DNA of 64,000 nt, taken from NCBI RefSeq assembly GCF_964030845.1, contig NZ_OZ034983.1:2666001-2730000 (forward strand). Reading direction: 5' to 3'. A program made the position numbers and the translations under genes. Below, piece after piece: positions 44,289-53,277 of this stretch (positions within the stretch are counted from its first letter, which is position 1; the number at the start of each line of letters is the position of its first letter). A model generated the notes under the pieces. That model did no database searches. It saw only the letters and a list, made by a program, of their open reading frames with translations, and had not been told where the DNA came from. This stretch comes from Candidatus Fukatsuia endosymbiont of Tuberolachnus salignus (GTDB taxonomy: Bacteria > Pseudomonadota > Gammaproteobacteria > Enterobacterales > Enterobacteriaceae).

Positions 44289-44994
44289 TATACTTACATA
44301 AGCATATTATAGTTCGTCATTATCGCTAATTATGTATGTAATTATATAACTTATATTGATCATCAGCCTGTTATTAGACCTGTTGCCTAATAGTGGCTCG
44401 GTACTTATTAAGCAACAATGGGTGTCATAGAAGGGCTTCTAAGCGATTTTTTCGCACAAAGCAATGTAAAACGCACTCCTAAAAATGCTTAAAACACGTT
44501 CTTTTTTTGTTAGGCAACAAGTTTATTAAAATTTTTCACCGGTTGGAGATAGAACTCTCTCCCTTCTTTCAAGACAATTATTGCATTTATCCCCTCGTCT
44601 AATTTCGAACTGAAGGGTATATACCCAATGAATTTCTAGTTACGGCAAGGCGGCAATCAATCAAATCCCAGGAGTGTACAGGTAGTACATGACAGGGATG
44701 AGTGCGAGCCGCCAACGCCGCCGTAACTTGAAAGGCGAAGGGTATACAAGGAGTCTACTCGGAACAAATCAACACTGGGTATATCAAATAAGGATTGGTA
44801 AAAAATGCTCGGTTGCTGTGGTCCACGGATAATACAAATGAACGTTAACTGAGCGTCGCTCAAGAAGATTTGGAACAGGCTCTAAGAGACGTGCGCGCAT
44901 TATAGCGCGCAACAGACATAAGGTATTAAAATCTTGCTAGAGAATCACCTCACATTAATGTATCAATAACATAGAATCATCTCTTAACTACAAG
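44289..44994. other. Intergenic region between ldtD and pepA
   Basis: Holds the 126-bp palindromic element (44620-44745) and the short AAGATTTGGAACAGGCTCTA repeat near 44864. No gene seen. Confidence 0.6.
44620..44745. repeat. 126-bp palindromic element
   Basis: Begins TATACCCAATGAATTTCTAG and ends with AACTTGAAAGGCGAAGGGTATA; the two arms pair imperfectly. Similar ATACCC...GGGTAT palindromes are common in Yersinia, Serratia and Photorhabdus intergenic regions. Confidence 0.7.
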
Positions 44995-46518
44995 TTAACC
45001 CTCTCCGTTTGACTCTGCCCGATTTAGCAGGAACTGTGCTAACAATGCTACAGGACGACCAGTGGCACCTTTATTTTTACCCGAACACCAAGCTGTACCC
45101 GCAATATCTAAATGCGCCCAGTGATATTTAGTAGCAAAACGTGACAAAAAACAACCGGCGGTGATGGCACCCGCTGGGCGGCCGCCAATATTCGCCATAT
45201 CAGCGAAGTTGGAGTCAAGTTGCTCACAATACTCGTCACCCAGTGGTAAACGCCATGCACGATCGCCTGCCTGTTCAGAGACGCCGATTAATTCGTCTGC
45301 TAATGGCGTATTATTAGACATCAACCCCGTGATGTGATGACCTAAAGCGATCACACAGGCTCCGGTTAAAGTAGCAATATCGATCACTAATTCTGGATCG
45401 AAACGTTCTACATACGTCAGAACATCGCAAAGTACCATACGGCCTTCGGCATCAGTATTGAGTACTTCTACTGTCTGACCCGACATAGTGGTTAATATAT
45501 CACCTGGACGATAGGCGTTCCCATCAGGCATATTTTCGCAGCCTGCCAGAACACCAACAACATTGAGTGGCAATTGCAATTGCGCCAGTGCACACATAAC
45601 ACCATACACAGTTGCAGCCCCACACATGTCATATTTCATCTCGTCCATGCTTTCGCCGGGCTTAAGAGAGATGCCACCTGAATCGAAAGTCAACCCTTTA
45701 CCTACCAGAACGATGGGTTTTACATTTTGGTCCGGATTGCCATTATATTTGATGATCGACATGAGTGAATCATTTTGTGAACCTTGCCCAACCGCCAGAT
45801 AAGCGTTCATACCCAGCTCTTTCATTTCCTTTTCGTCAACCACCTCGGTGGTGATGGCACTATAAACCTTCTCCAGTTCACGAACATGTTTAGCCAGATA
45901 CGCTGCATTACAGATGTTTGGCGGCATATTAGCTAAATCTTTTGCCTTTTTGATACCTGAAGCGACTGCTAGAGCATGAGTAAGGGCACGATCACTACTA
46001 TCTAATTCGGAGCTCTCGGTGAGGTTAAATATTATTTTTTTCAGTGGGCGACGTGGCCCTACTTTTTTACTTTTAAGTTGGTCGAAGGTATAAAGTGTTT
46101 CCTGAATTGCTTCTACTGCTTGACGTACTTTCCAATAAGTATTGCGCCCTTCGACTGGCAACTCAGTCAAGCAACAGAGCGCTTCCGTCGCACCAATCTC
46201 GTTAAGGGTGCGAATCGTTTTTTGCATCACCTTCTTATATTGACGTTCATCAAACTCAGATTTTTTACCACAGCCGATTAACAAAATACGCCCAAAAGAA
46301 GCTCTAGAAATATCTTGTTGCAATAAATTATGCAGCAATAACGTTTGCCCTACCTTGCCTTCAAGTTCTCCACGACTCAAAAAACCACTGATGTAGCTAT
46401 CACTCACTTTATCGAGTTTTTCAGCACTTGAAGATAAATGATGAGCTTCGAAAACGCCAACAACAACACAGGCATCGTATTTCTCTTCCAGGTTACATTT
46501 CTTTACACTGAAGTCCAT
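44995..46518 (-). CDS. pepA: Leucyl aminopeptidase / Xer accessory protein PepA
   Basis: 507 residues from MDFSVKKC; AGGAG lies 6 nt upstream, and a 35-codon in-frame extension was discarded because relatives start here. Metal-binding blocks VGKGLTFDSGGISLKPG, KYDMCGAAT and the NTDAEGRMVL signature are intact. It releases N-terminal residues and, in E. coli, also binds DNA at cer/carAB. Divergent from lptF, the usual arrangement. Confidence 0.95.
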   Translation of the reverse strand: MDFSVKKCNLEEKYDACVVVGVFEAHHLSSSAEKLDKVSDSYISGFLSRGELEGKVGQTLLLHNLLQQDISRASFGRILLIGCGKKSEFDERQYKKVMQKTIRTLNEIGATEALCCLTELPVEGRNTYWKVRQAVEAIQETLYTFDQLKSKKVGPRRPLKKIIFNLTESSELDSSDRALTHALAVASGIKKAKDLANMPPNICNAAYLAKHVRELEKVYSAITTEVVDEKEMKELGMNAYLAVGQGSQNDSLMSIIKYNGNPDQNVKPIVLVGKGLTFDSGGISLKPGESMDEMKYDMCGAATVYGVMCALAQLQLPLNVVGVLAGCENMPDGNAYRPGDILTTMSGQTVEVLNTDAEGRMVLCDVLTYVERFDPELVIDIATLTGACVIALGHHITGLMSNNTPLADELIGVSEQAGDRAWRLPLGDEYCEQLDSNFADMANIGGRPAGAITAGCFLSRFATKYHWAHLDIAGTAWCSGKNKGATGRPVALLAQFLLNRAESNGEG

Positions 46519-46887
46519 GTACTCTCCTAAATCTTTCAAAGGTGGGGAATTAACGCCCAAAATACAGCGTTCCATGATGCTCCTTCCCATCGTGTTAACA
46601 ACTTGTATCAGTCTCGATGGCATAAATTATTTTTTTGGGGCGACTCTTTACCTTACCCTGGCTACAAGTTACCTTAAGTGACGACAAATTACTTTAACGA
46701 CTAGCAGTCTGTTTTTTGTAGCACAGCGAAGTGCTAGATGCTGTAATACCACGTACTATAATGCTCTCTGCTGTAATGCTACGTTTGTTGGCGGTCAAAA
46801 CTGCCATATTATTAAGACAAATAGCAGATTAACGAAGAAATTATCGGCTTTCCTGCAAAAAGACAAGTTCTCACAGGTGTAATCAGC
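46519..46887. promoter_or_regulatory. Divergent pepA/lptF promoter region
   Basis: Both genes must start from here. Three imperfect CTGTAATGCTACG-like repeats occur around 46738-46790. I could not fix -10/-35 boxes with confidence. Confidence 0.4.
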
Positions 46888-47994
46888 GTGATCATCATCA
46901 GATATTTGGTAAAAGAAACAGTTAAAAGCCAAATTGCAATTCTATTTATCCTGCTACTAATTTTCTTTAGCCAGAAATTGGTGGTGGTATTGGGGGCGGC
47001 AGTTAACGGTGACATCCCAACAAATCTAGTTTTTTCCCTTTTAGGATTAGGGCTGCCAGAAATGGCACAATTAATCCTACCATTAAGCTTATTTCTTAGC
47101 CTGCTAATGACATATGGTAAAATGTACACAGAGAGTGAAATCACTGCAATACATGCCTGTGGTTTGGGTAAAAAATCTCTCATTCTAGCAGCATTAAGCC
47201 TGGCACTGATAACTGCTGTGCTAGCGGCAGTCAATACGCTTTGGTTAGGCCCTTGGTCTATGAAATATCAAGAAAAAGTGCTCAGCAATGCACAAGCCAA
47301 CCCAACCTTAGCTGCTTTACTTGAAGGACAGTTCCAATCATCAAAAGATGGTAATGCGGTGCTCTTTGTCGGCAATGTGAACGGTAAGAAATTCAATCAG
47401 GTATTTTTGGCACAATTACGACCAAACGGCAATCAGCGGCCGTCGATTGTGGTAGCTGAGAGTGGTCACATGTCGGAGCACACAGATGGTTCTCAAGTGG
47501 TGACTCTAGATAAAGGAACTCGCTATGAGGGAACTGCTCTACTACGCGATTTCCGAATCACGGATTTCGAAGACTATCAAGCGACCATTGGTCGCCAATC
47601 GATCACACCAAGTAGCAGCGCATCTGAGCAAATGTCGATAAGCAGTTTATGGCATTCTGATCATCCAGATGCACGTGCCGAGTTTCACTGGCGTCTAACA
47701 TTAATTATTGCCGTGGTGATTATGGCACTGCTGGTGGTGCCACTGAGTGTGGTTAATCCGCGTCAAGGCAGGGTATTAAGCATGTTGCCGGCTATATTGT
47801 TATATTTAATTTTCTTTCTATTTCAGAGTTCACTGCGCTCTAATGCAGGCAAGGGCAGATTAGATCCATTACTTTGGTTATGGATGATTAATGGCGCCTA
47901 TCTAGCATTAGCAATAATACTCAACATGTGGGATAGCTTGGCAATGCGTAAATTACGTGCTCATTTCCGTAGTAGTTTAAGAGGTGCTGCCTGA
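46888..47994 (+). CDS. lptF: LPS export permease LptF
   Basis: 368 residues, GTG start (MIIIRYLVKETVKSQIAILF matches the family start). Six membrane segments, three at each end, around a periplasmic beta-jellyroll domain. With LptG and LptB it extracts LPS from the inner membrane and pushes it to LptC. TGATG overlap with lptG indicates coupled translation. Intact. Confidence 0.95.
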   Translation: MIIIRYLVKETVKSQIAILFILLLIFFSQKLVVVLGAAVNGDIPTNLVFSLLGLGLPEMAQLILPLSLFLSLLMTYGKMYTESEITAIHACGLGKKSLILAALSLALITAVLAAVNTLWLGPWSMKYQEKVLSNAQANPTLAALLEGQFQSSKDGNAVLFVGNVNGKKFNQVFLAQLRPNGNQRPSIVVAESGHMSEHTDGSQVVTLDKGTRYEGTALLRDFRITDFEDYQATIGRQSITPSSSASEQMSISSLWHSDHPDARAEFHWRLTLIIAVVIMALLVVPLSVVNPRQGRVLSMLPAILLYLIFFLFQSSLRSNAGKGRLDPLLWLWMINGAYLALAIILNMWDSLAMRKLRAHFRSSLRGAA

Positions 47995-49064
47995 TGTTTG
48001 GTGTATTAGATCGTTATATCGGTCGAACTATTTTGTATACCATTCTGATGACGCTATTTATGCTCATTTCTTTGTCTGGCATCATCAAATTTGTCGAGCA
48101 GTTACGTAAAGTGGGCCAAGGTGAGTACTCAGTGATGAGTGCGGGCATCTACACTTTACTCAGTGTACCGAAAGATATTGAAATATTTTTTCCTATGGCA
48201 GCACTGCTTGGTGCTTTATTAGGGCTAGGTACTTTGGCGTCACGCAGTGAGTTAGTGGTCATGCAGGCTTCAGGCTTTACCCGTATACAAATAGCAGCAG
48301 CGGTGATGAAGACTGCCCTTCCATTAGTACTGTTGACGATGGCAATAGGTGAATGGATTGCTCCACAAGGTGATCAAATTGCTCGTAGCTATCGCACACA
48401 AAGAATGTTCGGGGGCGCTTTACTTACTACCCAATCAAGCTTGTGGGCAAAGGATGGCACAGATTTCGTCTATATCAATCGGGTATCGAATGATAACACA
48501 TTAAGTGGAGTGAATATTTACCACTTCGACCAGCAGAATCGTTTGTTGTCTGTGCGTTATGCTGCTAGGGCAACATTTCAAGACAACCTTTGGCAGCTTT
48601 TCCAGGTTAATGAATCTGATTTAAGGGACGTGAAACAAATTGGCGGATCGCAAACTTTAACCGGACAATGGAAAACAAATCTCACACCAGATAAATTAGG
48701 TATTGTGACGATGGATTTAGATTCCCTTTCTATCAGTGGATTATATAACTACATCAAATATTTGAAACAAAGCCAACAAGAATCAAACCGCTATCAATTA
48801 AACATGTGGAGCAAAATATTTTCTCCCATTTCGGTTGCAGTCATGATGTTGCTGGCACTTTCGTTTATTTTTGGCCCTTTACGGACTGTACCTATGGGAG
48901 TCAGAGTGGTGACAGGGATCTTTGTTGGTTTTATTTTTTATGTACTAAATCAAATTGTTGGGTCACTCAGCCTGATATATAAGATCTCACCGGTCATAAG
49001 TGCGTTGTCCCCAAGTATCCTTTTCCTATTGATTAGCTTGTATTTTTTGTTAAGACGTCATTGA
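47994..49064 (+). CDS. lptG: LPS export permease LptG
   Basis: 356 residues with the same 3+3 membrane layout (LDRYIGRTILYTILMTLFML at the start; FGPLRTVPMGVRVVTG and LLISLYFLL at the end). Heterodimer partner of LptF. Intact; tRNA-Leu follows 101 bp later. Confidence 0.95.
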   Translation: MFGVLDRYIGRTILYTILMTLFMLISLSGIIKFVEQLRKVGQGEYSVMSAGIYTLLSVPKDIEIFFPMAALLGALLGLGTLASRSELVVMQASGFTRIQIAAAVMKTALPLVLLTMAIGEWIAPQGDQIARSYRTQRMFGGALLTTQSSLWAKDGTDFVYINRVSNDNTLSGVNIYHFDQQNRLLSVRYAARATFQDNLWQLFQVNESDLRDVKQIGGSQTLTGQWKTNLTPDKLGIVTMDLDSLSISGLYNYIKYLKQSQQESNRYQLNMWSKIFSPISVAVMMLLALSFIFGPLRTVPMGVRVVTGIFVGFIFYVLNQIVGSLSLIYKISPVISALSPSILFLLISLYFLLRRH

Positions 49065-49165
49065 TGATTTTTTTTTCGACAGTTAGATAAAAGTAAACGG
49101 AATAACAGTTGCATACACAGCAATGGCGGGTATAATCGCCCTCGTTTTCCGAACACGACTTTGAT

Positions 49166-49251
49166 GCCGAAGTGGCGAAATCGGTAGACGCAGTTGACTC
49201 AAAATCAACCGCCCTCTGGGCATGCCGGTTCGATTCCGGCCTTCGGCACCA
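49166..49251 (+). tRNA. leuX: tRNA-Leu (anticodon CAA)
   Basis: 86 nt with encoded CCA. Acceptor GCCGAAG pairs with CTTCGGC; anticodon stem GTTGA/TCAAC with loop CTCAAAA gives CAA; long variable arm; T-arm CCGGTTCGATTCCGG. Position after lptG and similarity match E. coli leuX, a common integration site. An integrase follows directly. Confidence 0.95.
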
Positions 49252-49414
49252 TTAACAAGTTTACAGCGGTCTACTCAAGTCTATTTTTCCCCGTAACTCC
49301 TTAATATATCGAGCAAAACCAGTCTACCAAGGTCAACCGTCGTCTATTGCATTCTACCCTCAAGTGGGGGCATAATTGGGGGCATCAGCCGATTCGATAA
49401 ATAATGTGCCCCCA

Positions 49415-50706
49415 ATGAAACTCAATGCCCAACAGATAGAGACAGCAAAACCCCAGGATAAACCCTATAAAATCACTGACGGTGGAGGATTGTATCTAGA
49501 GGTCACTCCTCGCGGCTCAAAATATTGGCGCATGAAATACCGCCGTCCTACCGATAAAAAAGAAGATAGATTAGCCTTTGGTGTCTATCCGCTGGTTTCA
49601 CTTGCTGATGCGCGGGCTAAACGTGATGAAGCGAAAAAACTCATTGCCAACGGTGTCGATCCCAAAGCAGTAAAGAGGGAAACACAAGCAGAAGTAACAG
49701 GTGAATTCACTTTTGAAAAAATAGCACGAAGATGGCACGCCAGTAATAAACGATGGGGTGAATATAACAGGGCACTAGTACTGCGTAGTCTTGAACAATA
49801 TATTCTTTTCCTCATCTCGGTAAAACGGATATCCGTCAGTTAAAGACTAGCCATCTATTAGCACCTATTCGGGTGGTGGATGAGTCAGGAAAACACGATG
49901 TAGCACAACGACTTCAGCAGCGAGTGACGGCTATTATGCGTTATGCTGTACAAAACGACATTATCGACAGCAATCCCGCTACAGATATGGCGGGAGCGTT
50001 ATCGACAACTAAAGTTAAGCATTACCCCGCATTGCCACCTGGTCGATTTCCTGAATTATTAGCCCGCATAAGCGGTTATCGTGGCAGAAAAATGACACGT
50101 TTGGCAGTGGAATTGACTTTATTCACTTTTGTTCGTTCTAGTGAGCTACGTTTTGCATGCTGGTATGAGATTGACTTTGATCGCTCTGTCTGGGAAATCC
50201 CCGGTGAGCGGGAGCCAATCAAAGGGGTACGGTATTCTTACCGTGGTATGAAAATGAAAACGGCTCACCTTGTCCCGTTGAGTAGGCAAGCTATGGATGT
50301 TTTACAGCAACTCAAAGAACTGAGCGGAGATAATCAACGACTTTTCCCGGGCGACCATGATCCAAGTAGGGTAATGAGTGAGAACACGGTGAATAATGCA
50401 CTGCGAGTGATGGGCTATAACACACAAACGGAAGTGTGTGGGCATGGATTCAGGACGATGGCTCGGGGTGCTATGGGGGAATCAGGTCTGTGGGCTGAAG
50501 ATGCTATAGAGCGCCAAATGAGCCATACAGAGCGCAATGGGGTTCGTGCGGCGTACATCCACACATCTGAACACCTAGAAGAAAGACGTTTAATGGTGCA
50601 ATGGTGGGCAGATTATTTGGATGCGAATAGAGACTGCACCATCACCCCCTATGAATTTGCACGGACTAAAAATGTGATGCAAAGTCGATTTAGCCAATCA
50701 GCTTAG
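49415..50706 (+). pseudogene. P4-type integrase with a one-base frameshift
   Basis: Starts at MKLNAQQIETAKPQDKPYKITDGGGLYLEV, the standard P4-integrase N-terminus. The frame is lost at about 49805, where an extra base in ATTCTTTTCCTCAT replaces the expected ATTTTTCCTCAT (YIFPHLGKTDIRQL). The second part (from about 49810) holds the catalytic domain: Arg in FTFVRSSELRFA, HLVPLS, HGFRTMAR and the QMSHTERNGVRAAYIH Tyr region. Located at the 3' end of tRNA-Leu as expected for the island's integrase. Confidence 0.85.
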
Positions 50707-50824
50707 GGCTGGGTCAGTAGACAATGCTAGACTAAAATAGGCATTAAAAAACAGGTTATGTTTAGGCTTCTCCCCGAAAAACAAACATAATTTTCAAGGA
50801 CGACACAAGGATGGGGGGCAAGGT

Positions 50825-51532
50825 ATGCCTACTTTAGATGATATTCCCGATTTGACACACTGGAAAACGGTACAGGAGTTTTCGATAGAGCAAGCCGCTT
50901 TATTATTAGCCGGGATCGATCCGCTCGATTTTTTGGGTGGCATTGAGGAAGCACGGAAATTACCTCATCCCCGCTGGAAAGATGCCTGGGGGTTCGCATC
51001 CGGTATGGTGAGCGCGATAAGGCGAGGGGTTTTATCTGTCGTTAAATGTGTCAGCGAAGAAACGATTTGGGAGAACGGAGTATGGGGAGGTGAGTGTGTT
51101 GTGGTATACGAAGAAATGAAGCCGACGGACAGAAGCAAAGAAGTCAGTAAAATAAAAACCATCATTACAAGGGATTCTCTCTTCTGTTGGACAGCGCAGG
51201 AAAAGGTACATTTTGTTAGCAAACCGAAGCCCATCATTCCTCATCAATCTGTAAAAGCAAAGACTATCAACCGCAATCATTTTAATGCTCCTCCCTCACG
51301 TGCTTTGCTTGAAACCACACACCGGTCAGAAGGTTTGGAGTTTGTCGACGATGCTATCAACCAATTTTGGTTAACCTATGATGAAAATGATCCCAATACT
51401 GCGCCATCAAAATCAGAAATAGTAACGTATCTGGAAAGAAAGGGAGCATCTAATAACATTGCTCAAGCCGTTGATTTAATACTGAGACCCTTTACGCTGA
51501 GAAATAAAGGGCGGCCTAAAAAAAGGCAGTAA
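50825..51532 (+). CDS. Hypothetical island protein, 235 aa
   Basis: No named family recognised. N-terminus (LTHWKTVQEFSIEQAALLLAGIDPLDF) resembles proteins found beside P4-like integrases. Middle part is variable, and the end is basic (RNKGRPKKRQ), with YDENDPNTAPSKSEIVTYLERKGASNNIAQAVDLILRP likely a DNA-binding fold. Intact frame. Confidence 0.55.
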   Translation: MPTLDDIPDLTHWKTVQEFSIEQAALLLAGIDPLDFLGGIEEARKLPHPRWKDAWGFASGMVSAIRRGVLSVVKCVSEETIWENGVWGGECVVVYEEMKPTDRSKEVSKIKTIITRDSLFCWTAQEKVHFVSKPKPIIPHQSVKAKTINRNHFNAPPSRALLETTHRSEGLEFVDDAINQFWLTYDENDPNTAPSKSEIVTYLERKGASNNIAQAVDLILRPFTLRNKGRPKKRQ

Positions 51533-51759
51533 CTGAATATAACTCCATATATTAGATATAAATTAAGAGTTCCTGCCTTTTTTGGCAAGCTTTGCAAAAA
51601 TGATGATAATCTACGCATCAATGCGTTATTACAACCTGGAAAACCTAGCCACCTTTTAAGGGAAAACGGTTATCCCCCATAGCAACCCTTTCCATCTATT
51701 TTCCTTTTCTTCGATCATTAACTATGTCTCCTGTGATCTCAACATAAACAGGAGGCTAC

Positions 51760-51957
51760 ATGCCGCAATTATTTATCCGTTTACCCGAAGTCCAGCGCCG
51801 TACTGGTTACAGTAAGGCATGGATTTACCGTCTTATCAGTCAACATCGTTTTCCTGTGCCGGTAAAGATTGGCACGCGCGCTATCGCTTTTATCGAAAGT
51901 GAAGTGGATGAATGGATTAATCAACGCATTATAGAATCACGTGAGGAGGTGGCGTGA
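51760..51957 (+). CDS. AlpA-family regulator
   Basis: 65 residues: FIRLPEVQRRTGYSKAWIYRLISQHRFPVPVKIGTRAIAFIESEVDEWI is the standard AlpA/Vis MerR-like DNA-binding domain that controls P4-type integrase and excision. AGGAGG precedes the ATG closely. Confidence 0.85.
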   Translation: MPQLFIRLPEVQRRTGYSKAWIYRLISQHRFPVPVKIGTRAIAFIESEVDEWINQRIIESREEVA

Positions 51958-51988
51958 TGAGGAGATATGCTGTTGAAAGCACGATGAA

Positions 51989-52150
51989 CTACACAAAGTT
52001 GATTTCCAGCTGTGCTTGCGTCAATTCCGTGTTATGCCGAGCAGCAAGGATCTCATCAAGTAAAACGAACTCTCCACATTCAAGGCGCTCGTGTTCTGCA
52101 CAGACTGCCGGATCAGTGAGCATTTTTGCAATTAATTCATCATGTGTCAT
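51989..52150 (-). pseudogene. HigA-like antitoxin remnant
   Basis: On the minus strand MTHDELIAKMLTDPAVCAEH... LLDEILAARHNTELTQAQLE is the front half of an XRE-type HigA antitoxin; it stops before the second half of the helix-turn-helix (53 of roughly 95 residues). The preceding 52181-52243 reads MKGEIKRRQKEKTKPDESKG and could be the tail of the paired toxin, whose front is replaced by an IS end at 52244. Confidence 0.55.
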
Positions 52151-52243
52151 TTTGGCTGAAGAGCGTTTAGCTATCGGGAATCAACCTTTTGATTCATCTG
52201 GTTTAGTTTTCTCTTTCTGGCGGCGTTTGATCTCGCCTTTCAT

Positions 52244-52404
52244 TAGACTTCTTCGGAAACTAGCATTCATGTAGGAATTTTGTTAAAAATCTCCTGAACA
52301 AGGAGCTCCTATGAAATATGAGGGACTCAAGGTACTGGAAGAGGAAAAATTTCGGCGCTTAACCGGAATTAAACACAGTACATTTGAAAAGATGATAAAG
52401 ATAT
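52244..52404 (+). mobile_element. IS5-like element, 5' fragment (copy 1, MITE-free)
   Basis: Begins TAGACTTCTTCGGAAAC-TA-GCATTCATG and includes the start of the transposase (ATG at 52311, MKYEGLKVLEEEKF in relatives). It is broken at 52405 by the end of a second copy. It shows the empty target site of the MITE carried by copies 2 and 3. Confidence 0.85.
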
Positions 52405-52423
52405 TAGACCTCTTCGGAAACTG

Positions 52424-52523
52424 TAGCAGGCGCCATGTAACGTGATCACTTTTGTTAATAAATATTAATTAATATCAATATGTTATTTCTAATTTTCATA
52501 ATCAACTGATACGGCGCCTGCTA
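52424..52523. mobile_element. 100-bp MITE, copy 4 (inside IS5-like copy 2)
   Basis: TAGCAGGCGCC...GGCGCCTGCTA; almost the same sequence as copy 5 in inverse orientation and located at the same spot relative to the IS end. Confidence 0.9.
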
Positions 52524-52573
52524 TAGCATTCATGTAGGAATGTTGTTAAAAATCTCCTGAACAAGGAGCCCCC

Positions 52574-53011
52574 ATGAAATATGAACAAATAAAGGTATTG
52601 GAAGAGGAAAAATTTCGGCGCTTAACCGGAGTTAAACGCAGTACATTTGAAAAGGTGATAAAGATATTGAATGAAGCAGATAAATGTAAGCAAGGGAAAG
52701 GAGGTCGGAAACCCAAGCTGGGTTTAGAAGATCGCTTATTAATGGCCCTTGAGTATCTACGGGAATATCGCACTTATTTTCATGTTAGCCGAAGCGATGG
52801 GGTGAGTGAGAGCACCTGCTATGAAACGATTAAATGGATAGAAAATACGCTAATAAAGCATCCTGATTTTGCACTCCTTGGACGCAAAGCTTTATTAAAA
52901 AGTGATAGGGAGTATGAGCTCGTTCTTATTGATGCCACAGAAACGCCGATTGAACGTCCCAAAAAAAACAAAAGCAGTTTTACTCAGGAAAAAAGAAACG
53001 ACCCACCTTAA
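52574..53011 (+). CDS. IS5-like transposase, first ORF (copy 2)
   Basis: 145 residues: helix-turn-helix part (RRLTGVKRSTFEKVIKILNEADKCKQGKGGRKP) and the beginning of the DDE domain with LVLIDATETPIERP. It shifts frame at CCCAAAAAAAACAAAAG, where a -1 event would join it to the second ORF. The second part (to 53277) is truncated by IS256 and contains an additional deletion. Confidence 0.8.
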   Translation: MKYEQIKVLEEEKFRRLTGVKRSTFEKVIKILNEADKCKQGKGGRKPKLGLEDRLLMALEYLREYRTYFHVSRSDGVSESTCYETIKWIENTLIKHPDFALLGRKALLKSDREYELVLIDATETPIERPKKNKSSFTQEKRNDPP

Positions 53012-53277
53012 AAACCCAAGTGATCGTCGATAAAAAAGCAACGCAGTCATCTGTACAAGCTTTACTCATGGGAGGCGTCATGATTTTAGGTTGTTCAAAG
53101 AGTCTGGCGTGCGAATACATCCTGAAATCAAAACAGTGACAGATACAGGTTACCAAGGGCTTGGCAAGATCCATTCAAACTCGGCGTTGCCTAAGAAAAA
53201 GACAAAGAAAAATCCCTTAACAAAAGAAGATAAACGCAACAATCGTGAGTTATCAAGCCAGCGTGTATTAAACGAAA

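Larger units (their letters stand above)
52405..53277 (+). mobile_element. IS5-like element, copy 2, with MITE inside and 3' end cut by IS256
   Basis: Left end TAGACCTCTTCGGAAAC, then MITE copy 4, then the transposase genes. The right part is lost where IS256 copy 2 starts. One A is missing in the run after GATAAA near 53029, compared with copy 3. Confidence 0.85.

Noticed and set aside
51954..52274. 106-codon forward ORF after alpA
   Set aside because: Composition is that of a shadow frame; the reverse strand encodes the HigA remnant instead.
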